Positions 1 through 6,361 of a DNA stretch of 6,416 nt are shown in pieces. The stretch spans positions 1 through 6,416 of the forward strand of contig JAAXHZ010000263.1 in the NCBI GenBank assembly GCA_012270625.1. The letters are read 5' to 3'. Position numbers and translations under genes: made by a program. How positions within the stretch are numbered: the stretch's first letter is position 1; each line of letters opens with the position of its first letter. A model generated the notes under the pieces. That model had not been told where the DNA came from. It ran no database searches and saw only the letters and a program-made list of their open reading frames with translations. This DNA is from Dehalococcoidia bacterium (lineage in GTDB: Bacteria > Chloroflexota > Dehalococcoidia > SAR202 > UBA11138).

Positions 1-279
1 GCCGAGTTCGACATCATGTTCAACGAGGGGATCAGCAAGGAGGGCGAGCTGCTCGAGCTTGGCACTGAGAGGGGCTTCATAAAGAAGAGCGGATCGTTCT
101 ACTCGTTCGGAGACGTCAGGCTCGGACAGGGCAGAGAGAACTGCAAGCGGTTCCTTAGGGAAGACCCTGATATGGCAGGCCGGCTGGAAGCGTTGATAAC
201 CGGAAAGTCCGAACCTGCGGTCAATGGAGACGGGGACGCGAGCGATCTCGTCGTACTGGTCGGCAACGAACAGGAGTAG
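1..279 (+). CDS. recA: RecA recombinase, C-terminal part (5' end outside window)
   Basis: This is the last 92 residues of RecA, the DNA-strand-exchange ATPase of homologous recombination and the SOS response. The frame is open from base 1 ([21 protein letters not shown]...) and ends at TAG 277-279. The stretch [15 protein letters not shown] followed by [26 protein letters not shown] is the classic end of the RecA core and start of its C-terminal domain; most RecAs read SGSWYSY where this one has SGSFYSF. The last ~25 residues are poorly conserved and rich in Asp/Glu, as expected for the acidic tail that restrains DNA binding. The ATP-binding Walker motifs lie upstream of the window. recX follows on the same strand, the usual recA-recX pairing. 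Identification is very secure; only the missing N-terminal part cannot be judged. Confidence 0.97.
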   Translation, partial: AEFDIMFNEGISKEGELLELGTERGFIKKSGSFYSFGDVRLGQGRENCKRFLREDPDMAGRLEALITGKSEPAVNGDGDASDLVVLVGNEQE

Positions 280-333
280 CAGGATTGCCGAACTCCGGTG
301 GCCGCTATGGCGGGCGGCGGATGCGACAACGTC

Positions 334-825
334 ATGATTGACGACAAGCCCCTGCGACAGGCGTTGGGGCGAGCGCTCAATCTCATCTCGTACAGGCAGC
401 GCACCGAGCGCGAGCTGCGGGAGAGACTCGGCGAGCGTTTCGAGTCCGAAGTAATCGACAGGGCGGTCGAGCGACTCAAAGAGCAGGGTCTCGTAGATGA
501 CGAAGGGTTCGCGCGCGCATGGTCGGATGGCCGGACTCGGAACAGTCCGCGCAGCGCCAGAGCGCTGGTCAGGGAGATGACCGACAGGGGCGTTGCCAGA
601 TCGATCGCAGACGCGGCGGTGCGTCACCTGGACGACGAAGAGACGGCGCGCATGGCGGCAGTCAAGTTCGCCAGACGCCTCACCGGAACCGACTACGACC
701 AATTCCACCGCAGACTGTGGCAGCATCTCCAGCGGCGCGGGTACAGCGGTACGGTGGCGCGGCGGGCCGTTTCGGAGCTTTGGCAGGAGCGAGAGGCGTC
801 TGAGGGGCACGCATCCGACGAGTGA
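334..825 (+). CDS. recX: RecX family regulator of RecA
   Basis: RecX binds RecA filaments and limits their growth and activity. The product is 163 residues from ATG 334, normal for the family, highly charged, and made of helical repeats with no membrane segment. Seen motifs: an early LISYRQRTERELRERL helix (about residues 14-29), then the family hallmark GLVDDEGFARAW (about 52-63), then ALVREMTDRGV, and near the C-terminus LQRRGYSGTVARRAV, matching the repeated three-helix units of RecX. The frame stays open up to GTG 298 and ATG 307, which would add 12 or 9 residues (Gly/Ala-rich, unlike the family). No start has a strong Shine-Dalgarno; I chose ATG 334 because MIDDKPLRQALGRAL resembles usual RecX beginnings. 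It lies 54 bases after the recA stop, so co-transcription with recA is likely. Family assignment is secure, the start is not. Confidence 0.93.
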   Translation: MIDDKPLRQALGRALNLISYRQRTERELRERLGERFESEVIDRAVERLKEQGLVDDEGFARAWSDGRTRNSPRSARALVREMTDRGVARSIADAAVRHLDDEETARMAAVKFARRLTGTDYDQFHRRLWQHLQRRGYSGTVARRAVSELWQEREASEGHASDE

Positions 826-995
826 CCAGCAGAGCGCCATGTCGTCGGTTCCCACGTGCGCATGAATGACGCCGTTTCCCCACCACACAGACCTTTCTGG
901 ATTCGGATTCGATCTGTATCTTTAGAAACCACCGAACCAATGGGTATTTGCGATTCAACGCCAGGCGGCGGGGTGGAAACAGCCGTGGTGCAAAT

Positions 996-1002
996 GGGGG
1001 GA
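996..1002 (+). promoter_or_regulatory. Ribosome-binding site selecting ATG 1011 of the CNNM gene
   Basis: A GGGGGGA run lies 8 bases before ATG 1011. The upstream in-frame TTG at 948 has no comparable purine run and would add 21 residues rich in Arg, Gly and Asn in front of the first membrane segment. The site therefore favours the ATG at 1011. It is inferred from sequence only. Confidence 0.5.
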
Positions 1003-1010
1003 TTGCGGTC

Positions 1011-2330
1011 ATGCAGGATGAAGGGGTCTTAAGTCTCATTCTGGTGGGAGTCTTTCTCGTGCTGTCGGGCTTCTTCTCCAGCTCGGAGGCGGCGTTTCTA
1101 TCCGTACAGCGGACCAGGATCGCGCACCTGGTGAGCGAAGGGGTGCCGGGCGCCAGAAGAGTGGCCGACATGATTGGCAATCCCGAACGGCTGCTGGCGA
1201 CGATTCTGCTGGGCAACAACCTGGTCAACGTGGCGTTCACATCTGTCGTCACAGTCGCGATCGTCAGCTACGTCGGACAGGGCAATGAAGGCTCCGGTGT
1301 TGTGATAGCGACCGTGGTAAGCACGGTCGCGCTGGTGATACTGGGCGAGATCATCCCGAAATCGGTGGCGGTGCGAAAGTCCGAACCTGTCGCGTTCCTA
1401 TATTCGCATCCCCTGAAGTGGACCGAGTACCTGTTGTGGCCGTTCGTCGTGATTCTCCAGGGGATTACACGTGGGGTGAACAAGCTGCTGGGAGGCTCTA
1501 GCGTCCAACCGGTGATAACCGAGGGGGAGTTCCGCACCCTCATCGATATAGGAGAGGCCGAAGGAGAGTTCGAGCCTGCGGAAGCCGAGATGCTGGAGAA
1601 CGTCTTCCAGTTCGGAGACCGGCAGGTGAGGGAGGTGATGACTCCCAGAACCGAGATGGTCTCGATCCAGCAGGGTGGGGCGCTGCGCGAGTTTCTCGAC
1701 ACCTACTCCCGGAATTCCCACACGAGATTCCCCGTGTATCGTGAGTCGCCTGACAACGTCATTGGAGTGCTCTCCCTGAAGGATGTGCTGAGACACATCG
1801 CCCAGAAGGGCCTGGGCCTCGATGACTCTGTGACCGACGCGATCAGGGACGCCTACTTCGTTCCCGAGACCAAGCGCATCTCGGAGCTGTTCGACGAGCT
1901 GCGTGCCACCGGCAACCAGATGGCGCTGGTTATCGACGAGTTCGGCGGTGTGGCCGGACTGGTCACGCTCAAGAGACTGCTGGAAGTGGTGATGGGACCT
2001 GTCGGGGAGGAGGGCGAATCGCCCGAAGAGGAGTATAGGGCCATCGACGAGTACACGTTCCACGTCGAGGGCGGAATGAGCATCGAGGAAGTCAACGAGG
2101 AGATGAAAATCGAGCTGCCGGACGGAGAGTATGAAACGCTTGCGGGCTTCGTGCTCGACGTACTGGGACACATACCCGACGAGGGTGAGCAGTTCGACTT
2201 CAATGACCTGAAATTTGAGATATTGGAGATGCAGGACCTGAAGATCGAGGAGGTCCGAGTCACGAAGTCGGCAGTGACCGCAGATGAGGCGTCCGGTGAA
2301 ACTGATTCTGGTCAGACACGGCGAGACTGA
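1011..2330 (+). CDS. CNNM/CorC (HlyC) family membrane protein: DUF21, CBS pair, transporter-associated domain
   Basis: Integral membrane protein of the CNNM/CorC family, members of which transport or regulate Mg2+ (often annotated hemolysin-like). The 439 residues have the standard order. First comes a DUF21 membrane domain (about 1-165), with hydrophobic segments near 5-25, 60-90, 95-117 and 125-150 and the motifs GFFSSSEAAFLS (20-31), LLGNNLVN (66-73) and LGEIIPKS (111-118). A CBS pair follows (about 205-330), with VREVMTPRTEMVSI, HTRFPVYRES, IGVLSLKDVL and ALVIDEFGGVAGLVTL. Last is a CorC_HlyC domain (about 345-420), with DGEYETLAGFVLDVLGHIP. The CBS pair in relatives binds adenine nucleotides. 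Start chosen at ATG 1011 for its upstream G-run. The gene overlaps the phosphatase gene downstream, suggesting translational coupling. Family is certain; the substrate, and whether it pumps or only regulates, cannot be read from sequence. Confidence 0.93.
   Translation: MQDEGVLSLILVGVFLVLSGFFSSSEAAFLSVQRTRIAHLVSEGVPGARRVADMIGNPERLLATILLGNNLVNVAFTSVVTVAIVSYVGQGNEGSGVVIATVVSTVALVILGEIIPKSVAVRKSEPVAFLYSHPLKWTEYLLWPFVVILQGITRGVNKLLGGSSVQPVITEGEFRTLIDIGEAEGEFEPAEAEMLENVFQFGDRQVREVMTPRTEMVSIQQGGALREFLDTYSRNSHTRFPVYRESPDNVIGVLSLKDVLRHIAQKGLGLDDSVTDAIRDAYFVPETKRISELFDELRATGNQMALVIDEFGGVAGLVTLKRLLEVVMGPVGEEGESPEEEYRAIDEYTFHVEGGMSIEEVNEEMKIELPDGEYETLAGFVLDVLGHIPDEGEQFDFNDLKFEILEMQDLKIEEVRVTKSAVTADEASGETDSGQTRRD
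2286..2289 (+). promoter_or_regulatory. Ribosome-binding site deciding a GTG start for the phosphatase gene
   Basis: GAGG lies 6 bases before GTG 2296, a good Shine-Dalgarno distance, and sits inside the end of the CNNM coding region. The upstream ATG at 2284 has no such motif. GTG 2296 gives the N-terminus MKLILVRHGET, which is how many family members begin. Confidence 0.45.
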
Positions 2331-2919
2331 GACCAACAGGCTCGGCAGAATTCAGGGCGTAAGTCAGACTCCCCTGAACAAGCGTGGGCTTGAGCAGGCC
2401 GCCGCGGCCGCGCGGGCGCTGCGCCCGGATGCGCCGTTCACTCTATATACCAGTCCGCTCAGGCGCGCGGTCCAGACTGGGGAGGCGATAGCCAGGCAGG
2501 TAGGCGTAAGCGCTATTCTCGAGGACGGCCTGATCGAAATGGACGTCGGCGAGTTCGAAGGGTTGACCGGACGGCAGCTCAGGGAGCGCTTTCCAGACGT
2601 GATGCGGGACTGGGACGAGAACGCCTTCGAGACGGTCATGCCCGGGGGCGAGAGTCTGGCGACTGTGAGAGATCGAGCGTGGAAGACAGTCCTGAGACTC
2701 GCCAACCGTCATGGGGATGAGACCGTCGTGGCGGCAACTCACAACTTCACTATCCAGATGATTCTGTGCACCGCGCTGGGTATGCCGCCGAACAACTTTC
2801 GCAGCTTGAGAATAGACTTGGGATCGATCACGCGGCTCGACGTGAGCGCCCACCGCTCGGTACAGCTATCCGTCAACGAGACCTGGCACCTGTTTACAGG
2901 AATGAGTGGAGAGGAATGA
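2296..2919 (+). CDS. Histidine phosphatase superfamily protein (phosphoglycerate mutase-like)
   Basis: A 207-residue soluble enzyme of the histidine phosphatase (branch 1) superfamily, which transfers phosphate through a phospho-histidine. Catalytic elements visible, numbered from GTG 2296: RHG at 7-9 (His8 the phospho-acceptor), SPLRRAVQT around 53-61 with the phosphate-pocket Arg, the acid Glu81 in LIEMDVGEFEG, PGGES at 116-120 and the second histidine His149 in AATHNF. The last motif usually reads SHGG or THGG, so Asn after His is a variant. Length and motifs fit GpmB, alpha-ribazole phosphatase (CobC) and broad-specificity phosphatases; no neighbour points to cobalamin synthesis, so I leave the substrate open. 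An alternative ATG at 2284 adds four residues. The start lies inside the CNNM gene (35-base overlap), implying coupled translation, and tilS begins 16 bases after the stop. Superfamily certain, function uncertain. Confidence 0.92.
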   Translation: MKLILVRHGETETNRLGRIQGVSQTPLNKRGLEQAAAAARALRPDAPFTLYTSPLRRAVQTGEAIARQVGVSAILEDGLIEMDVGEFEGLTGRQLRERFPDVMRDWDENAFETVMPGGESLATVRDRAWKTVLRLANRHGDETVVAATHNFTIQMILCTALGMPPNNFRSLRIDLGSITRLDVSAHRSVQLSVNETWHLFTGMSGEE

Positions 2920-2935
2920 AGAGTGAGAGCTGCCC

Positions 2936-4435
2936 ATGGCCGTCCAAGCGGATACTGATGAGGTCAGGTTGAGAGCTTCTTCAGACACACCTTCCGTTAG
3001 CTGGAGGCTGGTCTCAGAGGTTCGCCGCCAGCTTGAGTCGGCTAGTCTTGCGGGTTCGACGCTGCTGGTCGGCGTTTCCGGCGGGCCGGACTCACTTGCT
3101 CTCGTACATGCGCTCAGCCAACTCCGGGACGACCTTGCCCTTCGTCTCTTCGCGGCTCATCTCGATCACGGGCTGCGTCCCGACGCTTCGCGGAAGGATG
3201 CCGCATTTGTCCATAAAGCGATGGACGGCCTGCAAGTTCCACTGACTTCAGAGAAAGCTGACGTCTGGTCTTACAGGGAGATGTACAGACTGTCTATCGA
3301 AGATGCCGCCAGACAGGTCAGGTACAAGTTCCTCGCGCGGGTATCCGACCAGGTGGAGGCCGACGTCGTCGCGGTCGGGCACACACTGGACGACCAAGCT
3401 GAGACAGTACTAATGCACATTCTCAGGGGAAGCGGCCTTGCGGGACTGAGGGCGATGGCCACTATCGGCAGCAGGCCTGTGGATGGCACATCGCTGACCG
3501 TTTTCAGGCCGCTGCTCAGGGTCTCGAAAGCGGATACAGTCGCCTACTGTGCGGAGAACGATATGTCGCCGCGGCTCGATGAGTCGAACCTGTTGGAAGA
3601 CATGACACGCAACCGGATCAGGCTGAGCTTGATACCTCAGATGGAGTCGTATAACCCGGCGGTCGCGACCTCGCTGGGCAGGCTCGCGGAGTCGGTCTCG
3701 CATGACCTCGACTTCATTGCAGAGTCGGTCGATCGTGCAGCCGAGCGCGTAATCGCTCATGAAACCGCTGGCGTGATCCTCGACCGGAGCGCGTTCGCAG
3801 AGCTGCACCCATCCATACAGAGACATCTGTTGAGACGGGCGGTCGAGATCGCGGCGGGCGCTGCCACCGACCTGGAGTTCACCCACGTCGAGCAAATGTT
3901 GCGCCTCATGGCTGGCCCCTCAGGCAAGCAGATCCACCTGCCGGGCAGAGTGACGCTGCGGGTGGACCGCGATCGGGCACACGTCAGCGTAGGAGATGTC
4001 CATGCCGCACTGCTGCCCGATCTGGATCCCGCGCGGAGCAGGCTCGCGCTGCCGGGCAGCAGGACTTCAGGCGGGTGGACGATATCGACCGAGGTACTGG
4101 ATAGCCTGGACACCGCTCCAGTTCCTTCTGACGCTCATGGCCTGCGGTTGACCGAGAAGTTCGACGCCGACGTTCTGGGCTCCGAGCTGTTCGTTCGCAC
4201 GCGGCGGCAGGGCGATGTAATTCGTCCGCTTGGTATGGGGAGCGAAAAGCGACTGGCAGAATTCATGAAGGACTCGCACGTTCCCGTCCAGTTTCGGGAC
4301 AGACTTCCGATCATAGTCACGGCTTCGGGCGAAGTCGCCTGGGTCGTCGGATGGAGAATAGCGGACTGGGCGAAAATTACAGATGACACGCGCAGGGTGG
4401 TCGAGATCAGCTGCGCATACGACGTCACGGGCTAG
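2936..4435 (+). CDS. tilS: tRNA(Ile)-lysidine synthetase TilS
   Basis: TilS uses ATP to attach lysine to C34 of the CAU-anticodon tRNA-Ile, so that it reads AUA and is charged with isoleucine; it is cytoplasmic and usually essential. The 499-residue product has the full-length domain order. The N-terminal PP-loop ATPase carries SGGPDS at 48-53, AHLDHGLRPDASRKD at 74-88, VGHTLDDQAETVLMHILRGSGLAGL at 147-171, FRPLL at 190-194 and the family signature DESN...TRNRIR at 215-229. A helical linker and substrate-binding region follows, then the C-terminal TilS domain at about 415-492 with RTRRQGDVIRPLG, LAEFMKDSHVPVQFRDRLPII and VGWRIADWAKITDDT. Start ATG 2936 is 16 bases after the phosphatase stop and has only a weak purine-rich stretch upstream; about 20 leading residues are unconserved, so a slightly later start is possible. 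It converges with pncB, not with the hpt/ftsH genes often found beside tilS. Confidence 0.97.
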   Translation: MAVQADTDEVRLRASSDTPSVSWRLVSEVRRQLESASLAGSTLLVGVSGGPDSLALVHALSQLRDDLALRLFAAHLDHGLRPDASRKDAAFVHKAMDGLQVPLTSEKADVWSYREMYRLSIEDAARQVRYKFLARVSDQVEADVVAVGHTLDDQAETVLMHILRGSGLAGLRAMATIGSRPVDGTSLTVFRPLLRVSKADTVAYCAENDMSPRLDESNLLEDMTRNRIRLSLIPQMESYNPAVATSLGRLAESVSHDLDFIAESVDRAAERVIAHETAGVILDRSAFAELHPSIQRHLLRRAVEIAAGAATDLEFTHVEQMLRLMAGPSGKQIHLPGRVTLRVDRDRAHVSVGDVHAALLPDLDPARSRLALPGSRTSGGWTISTEVLDSLDTAPVPSDAHGLRLTEKFDADVLGSELFVRTRRQGDVIRPLGMGSEKRLAEFMKDSHVPVQFRDRLPIIVTASGEVAWVVGWRIADWAKITDDTRRVVEISCAYDVTG

Positions 4436-4446
4436 GAAGCCGTCTC

Positions 4447-4479
4447 ACGCTTGTCCTTCGGCAAGCTCAAGACAAGCGT
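4447..4479 (+). repeat. Inverted-repeat hairpin A, possible tilS terminator, dispersed-repeat type
   Basis: A perfect 9-bp stem, ACGCTTGTC (4447-4455) with GACAAGCGT (4471-4479), encloses a loop that includes TTCGGCAAGCTCAA. The inner CTTCGGCAAGCTCAAG (4456-4471) resembles the CTTCGACAAGCTCAGG core that I recall as a dispersed intergenic repeat in many bacterial genomes. It sits 11 bases after the tilS stop, where a terminator is expected, but only two Ts follow, so Rho-independent termination would be weak. Confidence 0.55.
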
Positions 4480-4497
4480 TCACCGTATGTCATCCCG

Positions 4498-4525
4498 TTC
4501 GTGCTGAGTCCCGTCGAAGCGCGGG
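4498..4525 (-). repeat. Inverted-repeat hairpin B, opposite-orientation partner of hairpin A
   Basis: CGTGCT (4500-4505) pairs with AGCGCG (4518-4523), including one G-U pair as RNA; two more wobble pairs can extend the stem outward. Its core CTGAGTCCCGTCGAAG (4504-4519) is, read on the minus strand, CTTCGACGGGACTCAG, a diverged copy of the CTTCG...CTCA core of hairpin A in opposite orientation. It ends 15 bases after the pncB stop on the minus strand, so it may help end pncB transcripts. No T-run is present. Confidence 0.5.
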
Positions 4526-4539
4526 TTGTCAGAGGGAGA

Positions 4540-5565
4540 TCAAATCCGACGGTCCAGGCGCGGATTCGCAGTAATGCCCGGGATGCGTCCACGCTTGGCG
4601 ATAGGTCTCCCGTCGATCTCGTGGATGTCGGCGGTGTAATTGTTTGGCGAGGCGTCGGAAATGTACGAACCGACGATAAAGCGGTCAACCGGGGCAGACA
4701 CCGAGACGAACTCCCGGATTCGATCAGGAGTAAAGCCGCCGCTCACGCCGATCTCGACATGCCGGAGACCTGCCTGATCCAATCGAGCGCGAACTTCCTG
4801 TACCAGCTCTATAGATACGCCGCCTCGCTCGACCGGTGTGTCGAGCCGAATACCCCGGAGACGGTCGCGGAGAGCCTGAGCAACGTTGAGCGCCTCTTCA
4901 GCCTCATCTTTGAACGTATCCACAAGAGCGACACGAGGCACGCCCTGGGGAAGATAACGGTCGAAAGACGTTATGGCCCGCACTGAATCACCGAGAAGCA
5001 GCGGAAGTGCGTGGGGCATATCGCCCTCGGGAGTAACTCCGGCCATCCGCGCGCCCATTATCGTCGAGCACGACGAACACCCTCCCCTCACGGCAGAGTA
5101 GTCGATGTTCGCGGCGATGTTCGGGTGGACGTGCCTGGCGGGCATGGCGACTACGGGTATGCCATCTACCGCGCCACCCGCGGCATCTACGCACTCGCGC
5201 GCGGCAGTAGCCCATGCGGTGCAGGACGACAGTACGCCGCAAATGGAGGTCTCATACAGGCCGAATGAGCTGTAAGGCGCCCTGACACGCAGCATGACCT
5301 CACCGGCTTCGATGTGTTCGCCTTCTTCGAGAGACCACACCTCGACTCCAGTGTCAGGCAGCACTTCGCGCAGAAGTACCAGCACCTCATCGATCCCGCA
5401 GAGTATCCCGTCGCGTGCAGGGAACATTTCCATGGTAACGGTGGGATTTACGCCCTCGTTTCTGAGAATGGTGAGAGCGCGCTGCAGGTAAACATCGGCG
5501 GTCTCGCCGACACGGATGGAAGGGCGAATCTCGAATGGCGAGGAGGTTGAGTTGATGTTTACCAT
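4540..5565 (-). CDS. pncB: Nicotinate phosphoribosyltransferase, short Thermoplasma-like form
   Basis: Catalyses nicotinate + PRPP to nicotinate mononucleotide, the committed Preiss-Handler step of NAD salvage. The 341-residue product resembles the compact archaeal-type enzyme rather than the longer E. coli PncB. Supporting motifs: ETADVYLQRA (21-30), YSSFGLYETSICG (98-110), ARHVHPNIAANIDYSAVRGG (143-162), GDMPHALPLLLGD (181-193, a candidate for the functional His), ALVDTFKDE (213-221), IRLDTPVERGG (239-249), IGVSGGF (272-278) and FIVGSYIS (296-303), the last three matching the phosphate-binding part of the barrel. Start ATG 5565 lacks a good Shine-Dalgarno; it lies 25 bases after pncA, so coupling through the upstream gene is plausible. 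Two cysteines (C163, C166) replace the usual small residues after GG, and the cysteine-rich tail I recall in Thermoplasma is absent. A nicotinamide-specific enzyme is the alternative, disfavoured by the adjacent nicotinamidase. Confidence 0.92.
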   Translation of the reverse strand: MVNINSTSSPFEIRPSIRVGETADVYLQRALTILRNEGVNPTVTMEMFPARDGILCGIDEVLVLLREVLPDTGVEVWSLEEGEHIEAGEVMLRVRAPYSSFGLYETSICGVLSSCTAWATAARECVDAAGGAVDGIPVVAMPARHVHPNIAANIDYSAVRGGCSSCSTIMGARMAGVTPEGDMPHALPLLLGDSVRAITSFDRYLPQGVPRVALVDTFKDEAEEALNVAQALRDRLRGIRLDTPVERGGVSIELVQEVRARLDQAGLRHVEIGVSGGFTPDRIREFVSVSAPVDRFIVGSYISDASPNNYTADIHEIDGRPIAKRGRIPGITANPRLDRRI

Positions 5566-5590
5566 CTGGAATGTCGAGGGCGCACAGGCA

Positions 5591-6124
5591 CTATCTCGAT
5601 GACGCGGTGCTGACCAGCTTGGCGCCGAGAATCTTCTCCATATGGGTCAGTGCGTAGGCGTGGGCATCCGCATCAAAGCTGGCGACGCAGTCAATGGGCA
5701 CTTCGACGACGTAGTCGCGGTTTCGCGCGTCCGATGCGGTGTGCATCACACAGATGTCGGTACATACACCGCACATGATGACCTTGTCCGGATCGAGGTC
5801 GGCGAGTCGCTGCTCCAGGTCCGTCTCGAAGAACGCGCTGTACCTGCGTTTGCGTATCGTCTCGCCTCGGTATTCTCGTAGCTCTTGGATAACCTCTGCT
5901 TCCTGGGTACCTCGGACGCAGTGAACGGGGAACATCTCGAACTCCAGGTCATCTGGGTCGTGAGTGTCGCAGATGAAAATCACCTCGGCGCCGGCAGCCT
6001 GTTCGCGCTCGATCAGCTGCTGGACCCTCGGAATGATCTGTCTTGCATCGTCGCCGCAGTATAGATTGTGACCCGGCTCCATGAAGCCGATGACCATATC
6101 GACGACAAGCACCACATTACTCAT
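5591..6124 (-). CDS. pncA: Nicotinamidase (isochorismatase-like hydrolase)
   Basis: Deamidates nicotinamide to nicotinate, which the neighbouring pncB product then uses. The 177-residue protein has the isochorismatase fold: VVLVVDMVIGF with catalytic Asp9; a metal-site trio, Asp53 and His55 in CDTHDP plus His68 in FPVHCV; the catalytic Lys92 in KRRYSAF; and the nucleophile Cys125 in GVCTDICV. The D-x-H plus His metal site is what separates nicotinamidases from plain isochorismatase-like proteins, so the call is stronger than fold alone. Cys121 precedes the TD pair where Ala is commoner. Start ATG 6124 has GGGGG 6 bases upstream on the minus strand. The pncA stop and pncB start are 25 bases apart, indicating one transcript with pncA first. 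A promoter candidate lies 60-90 bases upstream. Peroxyureidoacrylate or other amide hydrolysis is possible but less likely in this context. Confidence 0.93.
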   Translation of the reverse strand: MSNVVLVVDMVIGFMEPGHNLYCGDDARQIIPRVQQLIEREQAAGAEVIFICDTHDPDDLEFEMFPVHCVRGTQEAEVIQELREYRGETIRKRRYSAFFETDLEQRLADLDPDKVIMCGVCTDICVMHTASDARNRDYVVEVPIDCVASFDADAHAYALTHMEKILGAKLVSTASSR

Positions 6125-6183
6125 GATGCGCCCCCATCATAAGGCAACTTGACCGGGCGCCAAGTCCCCGCTTGTGAGTCAGA

Positions 6184-6212
6184 ATGTTAACGTGGTCATG
6201 ACCTTTGCGCAA
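6184..6212 (-). promoter_or_regulatory. Candidate sigma70-like promoter of pncA-pncB
   Basis: On the minus strand TTGCGC (-35, 6212-6207) and TAACAT (-10, 6189-6184) are separated by exactly 17 bases. They match the TTGACA and TATAAT consensus at 3 and 4 positions. Transcription would begin about 50 bases before the pncA ATG. The elements coincide with palindromes, so the site could be regulated. This is a sequence match only. Confidence 0.35.
6186..6212. promoter_or_regulatory. Three consecutive palindromes over the pncA promoter, possible operator
   Basis: Within 27 bases lie three perfect palindromes: GTTAAC (6186-6191), GGTCATGACC (6194-6203) and TTGCGCAA (6205-6212). The 10-bp one falls wholly between the proposed -35 and -10 elements, and the outer two overlap those elements. 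Dimeric repressors commonly bind such positions, and NAD-salvage genes are often repressed (NrtR, NiaR, NadR in other bacteria). I do not recognise the site as one of those consensus motifs. Confidence 0.3.
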
Positions 6213-6242
6213 GACGGAGTGTTAGATAGTGGACGTCGTGCA

Positions 6243-6257
6243 GGGGCGGCCCGCCCC
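6243..6257. repeat. GC-rich inverted repeat
   Basis: GGGGCG (6243-6248) and CGCCCC (6252-6257) form a 6-bp stem with a 3-base loop. It could be the terminator of the partial minus-strand gene at the right edge, about 100 bases after its stop, but no T-run follows on either strand. It may simply be GC-rich intergenic sequence. Confidence 0.3.
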
Positions 6258-6319
6258 CGGCCGATGGATGTCAGCGCATCGGATCAAACGGGTGCGTCGT
6301 TGGAGGGTGGGTCCGCAGT

Positions 6320-6345
6320 GCGGGCTCTCAGCGCGGGCTCTCAGC
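6320..6345. repeat. Perfect 13-bp tandem duplication
   Basis: GCGGGCTCTCAGC occurs twice head to tail without a gap (6320-6332 and 6333-6345). The next base begins a third copy but the match then stops. It lies just downstream of the stop of the partial minus-strand gene, in non-coding sequence. It looks like a recent slippage duplication; no function is evident. Confidence 0.85.
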
Positions 6346-6361
6346 GATAGATGGTCTGAAT

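Noticed and set aside
899..910. GGATTC repeated twice in tandem
   Set aside because: Only two 6-bp copies, not significant by itself.
894..922. Possible promoter for the CNNM gene: TTTCTG and TATCTT with a 17-base spacer
   Set aside because: The -10 is fair but the -35 matches consensus at only two positions; in a 185-base gap such a match is expected by chance.
948..1010. TTG-initiated N-terminal extension of the CNNM protein
   Set aside because: The 21 added residues are Arg/Gly/Asn-rich and unlike the family, and ATG 1011 has a better ribosome-binding site.
680..1252. 190-codon minus-strand frame spanning the recX-CNNM gap
   Set aside because: Both ends are antisense to well-supported genes, the product is Arg/Pro-rich and low in structure, and no ribosome-binding site is evident; it does not fill the gap convincingly.
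1398..2336. 312-codon minus-strand open frame opposite the CNNM gene
   Set aside because: It is antisense to the well-supported CNNM frame, has no family motif, and reflects third-position GC bias of the true gene.
4501..4986. 161-codon plus-strand open frame
   Set aside because: It lies antisense to the pncB 3' half and contains no recognisable motif; the minus frame carries clear NAPRTase motifs. Long shadow frames are normal at this GC content.
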